DNA of 64,000 bases from Rhabdophis nuchalis. Lineage: Eukaryota > Chordata > Lepidosauria > Squamata > Natricidae. Location of the stretch: contig CM077647.1 in NCBI GenBank assembly GCA_039707465.1, forward strand, positions 114,636,110-114,700,109. Direction: 5' to 3'. A model generated the notes under the pieces. It was not told the DNA's origin. It did not search any database and saw nothing but the letters and a program-made list of their open reading frames with translations. The position numbers and the translations under genes were made by a program. Below are positions 1 through 10,905 of the stretch, one piece after another; the first letter of the stretch is position 1; each line of letters begins with the position of its first letter.

Positions 1-682
1 AGATTGGGGATCCCTGATCTAGACAGCTCTGGTTTTTGATGCATGGCTGGATGCACGCCATAAAAGTATTGGCCTGGGACATAGGAATCCCACATTCACA
101 TCTCTTATCCCCCAAGTAACTTTAGGCCAGTTACTGTGTCCGCCAATGAATCTCATGGAGCTGCTCTTTGCAGAGGTAAATTGAGGGAGCGCCATAATTC
201 TTCATGTGTTCTGAATTTCTGAAGGAAGATGGGATACAAATATAACAGAACAATTACATAAATAAAAATATTAGTTATCAGGAAACTATAGTGGAAAGTT
301 ATTACCCTCTAGTAGAGGGTGAGCTTACCAGATGAATTCATTTAGCCAGCAGTTGACAGAATACTAAACTGATGAGAAGATGATGAAATTTTCTTATATA
401 ATGGTGAATTAAGTTGAAGCTTAATATTACAAGACAAATAGTTTTATACTTTTGCACCAAATTTTTAAGCACCAGAGAAAGAAGCTTGATGGAAATGCTG
501 TTTTACAGTTTTATTAAATAAGCAAATTGCTTTTTGGTTGAAAATTATTTCCTTGTAAATAGATAATGACTGTTTTGGAAGAGAAGCTCATTGGCTAAAC
601 ATATTATAAGGATAGTACAAGGATATATAATGAAGGTTTTATTGTCACAAAAACTTGATTGCTTGGAATGTGGTTTATTCCA
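1..682. other. PSMC3IP intron, left part; no exon found
   Basis: AT-rich sequence upstream of the first Helitron. Because the first visible PSMC3IP exon (4087) begins mid-protein, this stretch should be intron, or contain an exon I could not recognise. I looked for the residues that normally precede this exon (the winged-helix end of HOP2) and did not find them. No other structure is evident. Confidence 0.5.
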
Positions 683-929
683 TCTATATAAATAAAAATG
701 TAAAATAGTTTGTACGAATCCACTAATCTAAAAAACTACTGGACCGATTTACACCAAACTTTCACACAATGTAGCCAAGGACTTCCGATAATAGAATAGC
801 TACTCATTTTGTGCCTAGCACGCATGTATCGTGTGTAAAGTAAACACAAATAAAAGGTACTAACTGAAAAATGTTTTTACTCCCTGTAACTCCGCCCACC
901 AATAGTCATTAACTAAGGAGGCCTCTTAG

Positions 930-1755
930 GACCAAAAAGGCACTGGAGTCAAACTATTCACCAAGGCACCTGAGGGCAGAACAAGAAGCAATGGGTGGAA
1001 ACTAATCAAGGAGAGAAGCAACTTAGAACTAAGGAGAAATTTCCTGACAGAACAATTAACCAGTAGAACAGCTTGCCTCCAGAAGTTATGAATGCCCCAA
1101 CACTGCAGGTCTTCAAGAAGATGTTGGATAGCCATTTGTCTGAAATGGTATAGGGCTTCCTGCCTAGGCAGGGAGTTGGACTAGATGACCTCCGAGGTCC
1201 CTTCCAACTCTGCTATTGTATTACAGTAGGTAGGTAGATAGGGGAATAGAGAGAGAGGGTTGCCACAAAGAAGAGGGAGTCAAACTATTCTCCAAAGCAC
1301 CTGAGGGCAGAACAAGAAGCAATGGGTGGAAACTAATCAAGGAGAGAAGCAACTTAGAACTGAGGAGAAATTTCCTGACAGTTAGAACAATTAACCAGTG
1401 GAACAGTTTGCCTCCAGAAGTTGTGAATGCCCCAACACTGCATGTCTTCAAGAAGATGTTGGATAGCCATTTGTCTGAAATGGTATAGCCATGTGTCTGA
1501 AATGGTACAGAACAGGAAGCAATGGGTGGAAACTAATCAAGGAGAGAAGCAACTTAGAACTGAGGAGAAATTTCCTGATAGTTAGGACAATTAACCAGTG
1601 GAACAGCTTGCCTCCAGAAGTTGTGAATGCCCCAACACTGCAAGTCTTCAAGAAGATGTTGGATAGCCATTTGTCTGAAATGGTATAGGGCTTCCTGCCT
1701 AGGAAGGGAGTTGGACTAGATGACCTCCAAGGTCCCTTCCAACTCTGCTATTGTA
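930..1755 (+). repeat. CR1-like LINE 3' end, about three tandem copies inside Helitron 1
   Basis: Three consecutive copies (about 930-1225, 1270-1500 and 1505-1755) of one segment. It encodes a short stretch with residues LRRNFL...WNSLPPEVVNAP, as at the end of CR1/jockey-clade ORF2 proteins, and two copies end in the TTGGACTAGATGACCTCC type 3' UTR. A further partial and a full copy lie in Helitron 2 (about 2730-2815 and 2850-3145). The reading frames are fragments only. Confidence 0.65.
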
Positions 1756-1759
1756 TTAT

Positions 1760-2200
1760 TGTGTTATAGTAGGTAGGTAGATAGGGGAATATATAGATAG
1801 GAAGAAATACAGTAGGTAGTTAGGTAGGTAGGTAGATAGAGGGATCGATAGGGAGAAATACGGTAGGTAGGTTGGTAGGTAGGGGGATAGATAGATAGGG
1901 AACAGCACAGTACGTATGTATGTAGGTAGGTAGATAGGGGGATAGATAGAGAGCAAGAAATACAGTCGGTTTGTAGGTAGGTAGGTAGGTGTATAGATAG
2001 ATAGCGAGAAATACAGTAGGTAGGTAGGTAGAGGAATAGAGAGAGAGGGAGAAATACAGTAGGTAGGTAGGTAGAGGGATAGAGAAGGGGAAATACAGTA
2101 GGTAGGTAGGTAGGTAGGTAGAGGGAGAAAGGAAGAAATACAGTATGTAGGTAGGTAGAGGGATAGATAGGGAGAAATACAGTAGGTAGGTATGTTGGGG
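1760..2200 (+). repeat. Composite satellite, GTAG blocks alternating with GAGAAATACA
   Basis: Runs of (GTAG)n and GATAGATAG alternate with a conserved spacer, GGGAGAAATACA, at roughly 40-60 bp spacing. Long open frames rich in Tyr, Leu, Pro and Ser on the minus strand are by-products of the repeat and not genes. The block is internal to Helitron 1. Confidence 0.85.
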
Positions 2201-2305
2201 GTTATATGGTGGTTGTGTGTATGTGTGCAGGTGTAGATCTACACACAGATTGGTTGGCCATTTAACCAGACTGGGCCACAGCAACGCGTGGCCGGGTATA
2301 GCTAG

Positions 2306-4010
2306 TCTATATAAATAAAAATGTAAAATAGTTTGTACGAATCCACTAATCTCAAAAAATACTGGACCGATTTATCTCAATTTTTCACACAATGTTCACA
2401 AGGACTTCCGATAATAGAATACCTACTCATTTTGTGCCTAGCACACGTGTGTCGTGTGCAAGGTACACAAATGTAAAATGTACCCACTGATCATGTTTTC
2501 AACTCCCTATAGCCCCGCCCATCAGACTCCTTTTCAACTGTCAGTGTTGGAAGAGGCCTCATATGGAGGCCTCTTAGGGCCAAAAAGGCACAGAGGATAG
2601 CAAACTCCCAGGTGGCCCATAGAGAGAGGGGGGGGGGAGAAATACAGTTTAATGAAGAGAAGGACTGGGGGAGACAGGATAGCAGCCTTCCAATATCTCA
2701 GGGGTTGCCACAATGAAGAGGGAGTCAAACTATTCTCCAAAGCACCTGAGGGAGTTGGACTAGATGACCTCCAAGGTCCGTTCCAACTCTGCTATTGTAT
2801 TATTGTATTACAGTAGGTGGGTAGATAGGGGAATAGAGAGAAAGGGAGAAATACCGTTTAATAAAAGAGGGACTAGGGGAGACAGGATAGCAGCCTTCCA
2901 ATATCTCAGGGGTTGCCACAAAGAAGAGGGAGTCAAACTATTCTCCAAAGCACCTGAGGGCAGAACAAGAAGCAATGGGTGGAAACTAATCAAGGAGAGA
3001 AGCAACTTAGAACTGAGGAGAAATTTCCTGACAGTTAGAACAATTAACCAGTGGAACAGCTTGCCTCCAGAAGTTGTGAATGCCCCAACACTGCAAGTCT
3101 TCAAGAAGATGGTGGATAGTCATTTGTCTGAAATGGTATAGGGCAGTGATGGCTAACTTTTTTGGCTCGTGTGCCAAAAGCAGAGGGAGTGCAGGGGCGA
3201 TGTGCACAGGTGTGATAGAGGGATAGATAAAGAGGGAGAAATAAGTTAGGTAGGTAGGTAGGTAGGGTGATAAATAGAGAGGGAGAAATACAGTAGGTAG
3301 GTAGAGGGAGAAAAGAAGAAATATTGTAGATAGGTAGGTAGGAGGATAGATGATAGATAGATAGATAGATAGAAAGAAAAAGAAAGAAAAAGAAAGAAAG
3401 AAAGAAATACAGTAGGTAGGTAGGTGGATAGATAGATAGGGAGAAATACAGTAGGTAGGTAGGTAGGTAGGTGGGTGGATAGATAGGGAGAAATACAGTA
3501 GGTAGGTAGGTAGGTAGGTGGATAGATAGAAAGGGAGAAATAAGGTAGGTAGGTAGGTAGAGGGAGAAAGGAAGAAATATAGTAGGTAGGTTTATAAATA
3601 TATAAATATAATAAAATAAATAAATAAATAAATAAATAAATAAGGTGCCTACCTACAAGAAGAAATATTGTAGATAGGAAGGTATGTATAGACAGAGAGG
3701 GAGAAATACAGTAGGTAGGTAGGTAGGTAGGTGGATAGATAGATAGGGAGAAATATAGTAGGTAGTTAGGTAGGTAGAGGAATAGAGAGAGAAGGAGAAA
3801 TACAGTAGGTAGGTAGGTAGGTAGAGGGATAGAGAGGGAGAAATACAGTATATAGGTAGGTAGAGGGATAGATAGAGAGGGAGAAATACAGTAGGTAGGT
3901 TGGGGATTATATGGTGGTTGTGTGTATGTGTGCAGGTGTAGATCTACACACAGATTGGTTGGCCATTTAACCAGACTGGGCCACAGCAACGCGTGGCCGG
4001 GTATAGCTAG
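2306..4010 (+). mobile_element. Non-autonomous Helitron, copy 2 of a tandem pair
   Basis: Same 5' terminus as copy 1, starting directly after the CTAG of copy 1. It has the same ~110 bp 3' end, with a hairpin at 3979-3998 and CTAG at 4007-4010, followed by a host T at 4011. The host A (682) and T (4011) around the pair match the A/T insertion preference of Helitrons. The 5' ~200 bp and 3' ~110 bp are closely alike in both copies, while the interiors differ in repeat number. The right end lies 76 bp before a PSMC3IP splice acceptor. Confidence 0.85.
3210..3905 (+). repeat. Composite satellite, second block, inside Helitron 2
   Basis: Same GTAG / GAGAAATACA satellite as in Helitron 1, about 700 bp here, with embedded GATA and GAAA microsatellites near 3340-3410 and an AAAT microsatellite near 3600-3645. 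The start of a hAT-like element (CAGTGATGGCTAAC, near 3145) precedes it. The 256-codon minus-strand open frame across it is low-complexity and not a gene. Confidence 0.85.
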
Positions 4011-4086
4011 TAGCATAATAGAAAATATACATAAAACATCTGCTGACCATCTTAGATTAATGCTCTGTCCTTACATGTTTTTCCAG

Positions 4087-7000
4087 AATCGTTTTGGTAA
4101 TACGAGTGAATCAGATCTCAAGGGCTTGGACAATGAGATTTCAGAACTGTCTTGCAAAGTTCAGACACTCCAACAGAACTGTCGCCACATGGAATCAGGT
4201 GTGTTCAGGAAGGTTATATCAGTTTGATAAGTGTGTGAATACCTGTGCAAATGAGTGCTTGAATGGCACGGAAACTTTGAGAACTGTTTGTATTTGAGCT
4301 GCAGCTGGAATGCCTGCAAGCCTTCCCACTGACTAGTGCTATTTCAGCTATTCTAACCAGTAATTCCATTCCAGAACTAAAAGAACTGAAGGGCTCTATG
4401 ACAACCCCAGAGATGGTTAAAGAAATTGAAGAGTTAAAAAAAGATTGTGCCAATTATACAGAGAAATTGGAACGGATCAAATCTGCTGCCAATCATGTGT
4501 CCCCTGAGGAGAAAGAAAAGGTAACAAAGCTGCAAAGGGAGGTTCCAATGGCAGAGAAAGATTGCCCATTCCGGTTGCCTCGCTATCCTATAGCAACCAT
4601 ATATAAGGGCAATGGAAGTGCTGAGTACTCCAAAATTAAGTCAAGCATCAGAGAGAGGAGAGTCCCAGGTCTCCAAAACACATTATTCTTTGCTAACAAT
4701 CAAATCTTTATTATGGTCACAAACCAGCATATAGAGGGTTAAGGTGCAGTCAGTTAAAAACAGATTTTAAAAAAGCTAAAGGATATAAAATAGAAAAAAT
4801 ATATAAAAATCTAAAGGGAAGAGTAGAAGCATTAAGTATAACATAAAGCTTAGTATGTGGAAGATTATTACATAGTATTCCAATATAATAAGCTTTATGC
4901 TCATTAAGTTTAGTTTATGGCACATATCATTAGCTAATGAATTGTACAGAAATTTACAACATTGTAAATATTTATTTGCTCACAATTCTTCATGGGATCT
5001 GGGGAACTCCCACAACCTGGCATACATCAAGAGCATTGAAAATCTAATTGTCTAATTAAAATCTAATTCTAATTAGCATTAAAATGGAAATAAACATGAA
5101 TGCTCTTTTAAGGCCCTTTTCTTGCAGGTAGTTTGTCAACACTCATCTGTTTTGGATACTGCAGCTTTTGTTCCTAAATCAAAGCTGGCTGCAGTGTGAG
5201 CTGTTTCATTGGACCTGAAAACATAAGGATTGCTTTGGTTTTGTTAATTGCAGGTATGCAATGAGAAAAAGCTGTACTGCAGAGAATGGCGTCGCCGCAA
5301 GAGAATGGTAAGTAAGACACCATTATTTATGGTTTTAAAAATGTGTTGAGTGTGTATCTAGGAAACCAACAGAATACATTTTAAATATCCTATTTTTCAA
5401 ATGTAAAAGATAAGATTCAAATGATGTCATGATATATAGCTGCAGACTCACTTTTTATGCATAATTTAATCTGGTTATTGAATGCAGGGGTTCCTGCCTA
5501 TTATCTGTTAAACTAAATGGTGCATGCTTCCTCTCTTTGTGTTGAAAATAATTTGCTTATTTGTGTCAGAAGCATCAAAATTAAAATAAAACATGGCATA
5601 AATTTTATAATATGAAATACAAGATTAATATATGTACAAGTTAGTTGGAAATAAAGAGTATAACTTTCTTGGCACGGATGTTTTGGGAAGCTTCAGATGT
5701 TGAAAAATGTAGCAATATGGAAAGTTATGTGTGCTCTAAGAACTGCATGTTCATTTTCTTTGTGTAAATTGTTAAACCACAGGATTCTTGGAAACCAAAC
5801 ACTTGACCTTTTGGATCAATTATAATAAAAATATAGGAAATATTAAATGTTAAAAAGATAGCATAGCAACAAATAATTGTGAAAAATACTTTTTCTTAAA
5901 TCAGTCTTGTTTTTTAACAAAATATTTCCAATTGATTTTTCTTTTTAAAAAGAATTTAATATGAAGCTTTGTATCTCCTTAAGATGGAAGTTCCTGTTTT
6001 TTTTTCTTACTTCTTTTGGAATCATATTTAAGTAAAATAATAGAAAAAGTGTTATAACTTACAGATTTTGATATATATTTTATTTATTTATTTTTATTAA
6101 TTTAATTTGTATACCGCCCTCTCTCCCGTAGGGACTCAGGGCAGTGCACAGGGATAATAAAGGATAAAATACATATAAATACAGTCAATAGATAAATTTA
6201 AAATTAAATTAAATAAATTTAACCTGTGTTAAAATAATAAGAAACCCTATTAAAATGATAGTAAAAACACACTATGCCAGGCTGGCCGCATGAAAAAAGT
6301 AAGTCTTTAATGTTCGCCAGAAGAGGCGAAGGTCTGTGATGGTATGAAGGTCGGGGGCAAGTCGTTCCAGAGGGCTGGGCCTGCCACAGAGAAGGCCCTT
6401 CCCCCAGAAGCCGCTAGCCGGCATTGTCCAGCGGACAGCACACTGAGGAGGCCCTCCCCCTCGGAGCGGACAGGTCAGATGGAGGAATGTGGCAGGAGGC
6501 GGTTCTGCAAATTACCAGGACCCATGCCATGGAGCACTTTGAAGATGGTCACCAAAACCTTGAAGCGCACTCGGAAGGCCACAGGCAGCCAGTGCAGCTC
6601 GCGCAGGAGAGGTGTTATGTGGGAGTGTCTTGGTGCTCCCAAGATCCCCCGCGCGGCTGCATTCTGCACTAACTGGAGTCTCCGGGTGAGCCTCAAGGGA
6701 AGCCCCATGTAGAGAGCATTGCTGTAGTCTAGGCGGGAAATGACAAGAGCTTGTGTGACTGTGCGTAGGATGTCACAATCTAGAAAGGGGCGCAACTGGC
6801 GTATCAGGTAAACCTGATAAAAGGCCCCCCTGGCTACGGCCGCCACATGATCATCCAAGGACAGCCGAGAGTCCAGGAGGATGCCCAAGTTGCGAACCCT
6901 TTCTGCGGGGGCTAATGACTCGCCCCCGATAGCCAGGGATGGAACTAACTGGCTATGTCGTGGCGCCGGAAGCCACAGCCACTCGGTCTTGGACGGGTTG

Positions 7001-9911
7001 AGTCGTAGCCCGTTCCTCCCCATCGAGACTCGCAGGGCCTCCAGACACCGGGACATCGTTTCAATGGCATTGTTGGGGTGGTTAGGGGTAGAGATGTACA
7101 ACTGGGTGTCATCTGCGTACAGATGAAATTCTATCCCAAAACCACGGATGATCTCACCCAGCGGCTTCATGTAGATGTTAAACAGGAGAGGCGAGAGGAC
7201 CGACCCCTGCGGCACCCCACAAGTGAGGGGCCTCGAAGTCGACTTCTGCCCCCGTCAACACAAATTGCGACCAGTCGGCGAGGTAGGAGAACCACCGAAG
7301 TACGATTCCCCCCAACCCTAACCCCTCCAGCCGGTGCAATAGGATACCATGGTCGATGGTATCGAAAACTGCTGAGAGATCTAACAGGACCAGGATAGAT
7401 GAGCAACCCCTATCCCGAGCCCTCCAGAGATCATCTACCAACGTGACCAATGCTGTCTCTGTGCTGTGTCCGGCCCGGAAACCAGACTGGCGCGAGTCTA
7501 GATAGGCAGTTTCCTCCAGGTACTGGGGGAATTGTCGTGCCACCACACTCTCAACAACCTTCGCCAAAAAGGGAAGGTTGGAGACTGGACGATAGTTTGA
7601 TAGTAGAGCTGGGTGCAGGGAGGGCTTCTTGAGGAGGGGCCTCACTACCACCTCTTTTAAGACGGCCGGCAAGAACCCCTCGCTCAAAGAAGCATTTACA
7701 ACCCCCTGGAGCCAGCCTCGTGTAACCTCCCGGGAGGCCAGTACAAGCCAGGAGGGACATGGGTCCAATAAATATGTGGTGACCTTCAACTGCCCCAGTA
7801 TCCTGTCCATGGCATCGGGGGTCACAGGGTCAAACTCATCCCAAACAGTGGTCTCAAGGCCAATCTCTGTCACCCCGTCCAGACTAGTCCAATTGGAGGC
7901 CAGCTCGCTCCGGATGTGAACGATTTTATCCTGCAGATAAGATCCAAATTCCTCTGCACAACCCTGCAAGGAAGCCTCCCGCGGCCTCTGGTGAAGGAAG
8001 GCACGGGGGGTTATCTGCAGATGCGATGAGGGTGGCGAGATGGTCTCGCTTTGCAGCTTTTATCGCCACTAGGTAGGTCTGTAAATGCGACCTTACCTGT
8101 GTTCGGTCAGATTCGGCGCGGGTGGACCTCCAGATGCTCTCTAGGCCTCTCTTCTGGCGTTTCATCCTCCTCAGCTCCTCGGAGAACCAAGGAGCTAAGG
8201 TAGATCGACGCCGAGTGAGGCTGCAAAGGCACGACCCAGTCCAGGGCCCACGCGGCCGCACTATTCAAGGTGGCCAGTAGGTCCTCAGTCGGGTCGCGGG
8301 TCAGGGATTCAGGTATTGGCCCAAGCTCCGTCTGGAACCTTTCGGGATCCATCAGGTGCCTGGGGTGCAACCATATTGGCACTTCTGGCTCCGCCACCCC
8401 ACGGTGGGGTGCAGCGGTTGGAAAGTCAAGCAGGAGGAGAGAGTGATCTACCATGACAGGGGTTCGATGACTAATTCCCCTAATCCTAGATCACTCGTCC
8501 ACTAGCCAGAGGCAAAAACAAGGTCCAGAGTGTGTCCCCTAGTGTGCGTGGGGCCATGAATTACTTGGGTCAGGTCCATGGCCGTCATGGAGGCCATGAA
8601 CTCCCAGGCCATCTCAGATGTCCCGCCTACCGATGGCAGGTTGAAATCCCCCATGACTAAAAGCCTGGGGATATCAACCACCACCTCAGCGATCACATTG
8701 AGGAGCTCGGGCAGGGCTGCTGAGAAGCCAGGTACACAATCAGCAAACCCAGCTGCCACCCATGACCCCACTTCACACAGAGGGACTTACAACTGGCTGT
8801 CTGCGGCACAGAGGTCTCCCTCGGCTCAAGACCTTCCTTAATAATAACCGCCACTCCCCCACCCCTACCCTGGGCCCGTGGCTGATGGAATGCCCGGTAA
8901 CCTGGTGGACACATTTCTACGAGGGGTAGTCCTCCCTCGCGGCCCAACCAGGTTTCAGTAATACCCACCAGGTCCGGGTCCCCCTCTGATATTAGGTCGT
9001 AGATGAGGGGGGCTTTGTTGGCCACGGACCTGGTGTTGCACAGCATCAGCCTAGGGTCCCGGCTTTGAAATCCTTGACCTCCTGGCTTGCAGGAGGAGCT
9101 CTGAGGATGGGAGCGCGCAACCGCCCATAAGTAGCGGGAGCGCCCCCCCAATGATCCTCGGCTCCTGCCATGCCTACCCTTCCCCCAGACCGTCCTGATT
9201 GGAAGGTCCCCTGTTGACTCGACCTTAGCCCCCCCTCCAATATCGGACCTAACAACTTCCCCATCGAGATCGCGAACCGGCCTGGAGATGTTAATTTGTG
9301 GGGCAATTCCTTTACCCACATCTATTTTCCCAAGTAACCCACCCCACTCCCTGGGAGCCCTTAAGAACCGAATTAAATAATTCCCCAAAAAGCTTCTTAT
9401 GTTCCGTTGTCGCCACCTCTCGGGATTTGCCCGTTATTCTGAAAATTTTTGTTTTCAGATTTATGGAATAACTTTCCAATTACTTACTAGCCATGTTTTC
9501 AATTAGTTAAGATAAATTCATATATTTTCTCCTATAATTACGAAATGTGTTATTTCTGTCTGCCAATCTTTTTTGTAGAAAGGATAGCAACTAAACATAT
9601 GACATAACTAAACATATGACATTTCTCAACAGGCAACAGAATTACTTGATGCAATCCTTGAAGGCTACCCGAAAAGCAAGAAACAGTTCTTTGTGAGTAT
9701 TACATATAAACTGATATTGAAAGCCACAGGGATGTAAGCAGGCTATTGGTCAGTTCTAACTATAGATTGCTCAACTACTGGGCCAGATATGGTCTGCAGA
9801 ATTCTTATTTTCATTTATTACATCTTAAAAGAATATGTGTTGTTTCTTGTTCAGGAGGAAGTTGGCATTGAGACAGATGAAGATTTCAATGTTACAGTAC
9901 CTTCTGTGTGA
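4087..9911 (+). CDS. PSMC3IP: PSMC3IP (HOP2), partial: last five coding exons
   Basis: HOP2 pairs with MND1 in the nucleus and stimulates DMC1/RAD51 strand exchange in meiosis; it is also known as TBPIP, a nuclear-receptor coactivator. Coding exons are 4087-4198, 4375-4520, 5254-5307, 9633-9692 and 9855-9911, all with GT-AG borders and consistent phase, giving 142 residues and a TGA stop. The protein shows the coiled-coil region (SDLKGLDNEISEL; ELKELKGSMTTPEM), the basic stretch REWRRRKRM, and the C-terminal block ATELLDAILEGYPKSKKQFF followed by EEVGIETDEDFNVTVPSV. The human protein is 217 residues, so about 75-80 N-terminal residues (winged-helix DNA-binding domain) lie left of the window. 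Two tandem Helitrons sit just before the first visible exon and a 3.3 kb L2 lies in the 5308-9632 intron. The gene is convergent with MLX. Confidence 0.95.
4521..5253 (+). other. PSMC3IP intron, no recognised feature
   Basis: AT-rich intron between the coiled-coil exons. Part of it (about 4560-4830) looks like an interspersed repeat remnant, but I cannot name the family. No coding or RNA gene was seen. Confidence 0.5.
5308..6067 (+). other. PSMC3IP intron, AT-rich, left of the L2
   Basis: AT-rich sequence with T- and A-runs between the REWRRRKRM exon and the L2 3' tail. Nothing recognisable. Confidence 0.5.
6068..9430 (-). mobile_element. L2-clade LINE, near full length, decayed
   Basis: This antisense non-LTR retrotransposon fills the PSMC3IP intron. 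Reading the minus strand, an endonuclease-type region comes first (9388 to about 8502; residues LMLCNTRSVANKAPLIYDL and LVGITETWLG). Next are reverse transcriptase blocks (7969-7178 with NYRPVSNLPFLAKVVESV, then 7215-6475 with YADDTQLYISTPNHP and LNPSKTEWLWLP). The C-terminal RHI-like tail (LLRELHWLPVAFRVRFKVL) and a 3' UTR with the GTCCCTACGGGAGAGAG motif and an A/T-rich end follow, near 6068-6130. Several frameshifts break the ORF, so it is probably inactive. L2 assignment rests on the MKPLGEIIRGFG...YADDTQLY pattern, unlike CR1. Confidence 0.85.
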
Positions 9912-10240
9912 ACCAAGATCTCACCTGCGTAATTTAAATCTAAGCATTCAAGTTTCAGTTTCTCATTCTATATTGCTCCGATTTTCATAATTTAAAAATA
10001 TTTGCATTCATTGGGGATCAGCACACTTCCCATTTTGCACTGTTTAGTTTTTTCCTAGTATTTCTCCATAGGACTTCCTAATCAGTCTGATTGTTTTGTT
10101 CTTAAAGTAGTTAGAACAAAATGTTAATATGCACTTGAGAAAATGGGGGAGGAGGCTCAAAGTACTTGAATTTCTGATAGTATTTTCTCTGTAATTGGCC
10201 TGTATATTGTATTAACAGCATATTATGCCATTAAAGCAAC
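9912..10240 (+). other. PSMC3IP: PSMC3IP 3' UTR (putative)
   Basis: Sequence after the TGA. An ATTAAA hexamer near 10231, inside GCCATTAAAGC, is the best polyadenylation candidate. The extent is inferred from that hexamer only. Confidence 0.45.
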
Positions 10241-10905
10241 ACTACTACTCAGAGTGAGCTAATTATCCCACCAAGAATTGGGGAAATTTTAATGTCAGTT
10301 GTTATTTAGCCATCATGCTTTGCTTTATGCTATGAGTCACCTTGTGAGATGCAAACTCAGTGAATACATTTTCTCCAAGCTAATTGGGAAATTGTGGGAG
10401 GGAGAACAGCTGGGTTTACCTCTTTGTTACATGGAAGAAAAACAATGTACCTTGGAAAATTGATATTAAAAGATTAGTTTCCTGACTTGGGCAAGTGGCT
10501 AATGGATTAGATCAAAGATCAGCCTACTCATGTATGGTTCCGTGTGACTGGCAATTGCACTACAAGATCATATTTCCAAAGTCTGGGAGTAAAATACAAA
10601 TTTTCAGGAGCACAAGGAGTTTATTTTTCCTAAAGGTTGCCTTAAGCCAGATGTATAATATTCACTTTCACATTTCAAGTTGCTGACCCCTCTTCAAATA
10701 AGGACCAATATTGTGGAAATTCCTACATGAAGATGTCAGTGGAACCTTATATATGATTCAGAATCCAAAATAATAGGATAGCCCCCCAGTCTGGAAATTA
10801 GCATTTTATACAATTACCATGAAATAACTAAAGTAATTTCAACCTAAATACTTAGGTCCAAAGTCTCTTAAAATATTTTAGATAAAATCAGGCAAAGCCA
10901 ATGTC
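10241..10905. other. Intergenic stretch between convergent PSMC3IP and MLX
   Basis: About 0.65 kb between the putative polyadenylation sites of the two convergent genes. A 63-codon open frame at 10495-10686 has no recognisable features. No repeat was identified. Confidence 0.5.

Larger units (their letters stand above)
683..2305 (+). mobile_element. Non-autonomous Helitron, copy 1 of a tandem pair
   Basis: The left end starts with TC (TCTATATAAATAAAAATG) after a host A at 682. The right end has a GC-rich hairpin at 2274-2293 (GGCCAC / GTGGCC stem), then a short spacer and a terminal CTAG at 2302-2305. A 5' TC, a 3' subterminal hairpin and CTRR are the Helitron signature. No Rep/helicase coding was found, so it is non-autonomous. 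The interior holds CR1 LINE 3' sequence and a GTAG-rich satellite. The next Helitron begins at the very next base. Confidence 0.85.

Noticed and set aside
1..682. Upstream PSMC3IP exon
   Set aside because: No stretch with splice borders matched the conserved residues preceding the 4087 exon.
1756..2284. Long Tyr/Leu/Pro/Ser-rich frames on the minus strand
   Set aside because: They translate the GTAG satellite; periodic composition and no start context or homology.
1760..3905. CRISPR-like array or telomeric repeat
   Set aside because: Units are 4-bp GTAG microsatellite runs with a short spacer; there are no unique spacers and no TTAGGG motif.
3246..4016. 256-codon minus-strand frame
   Set aside because: Satellite DNA inside Helitron 2, not a gene.
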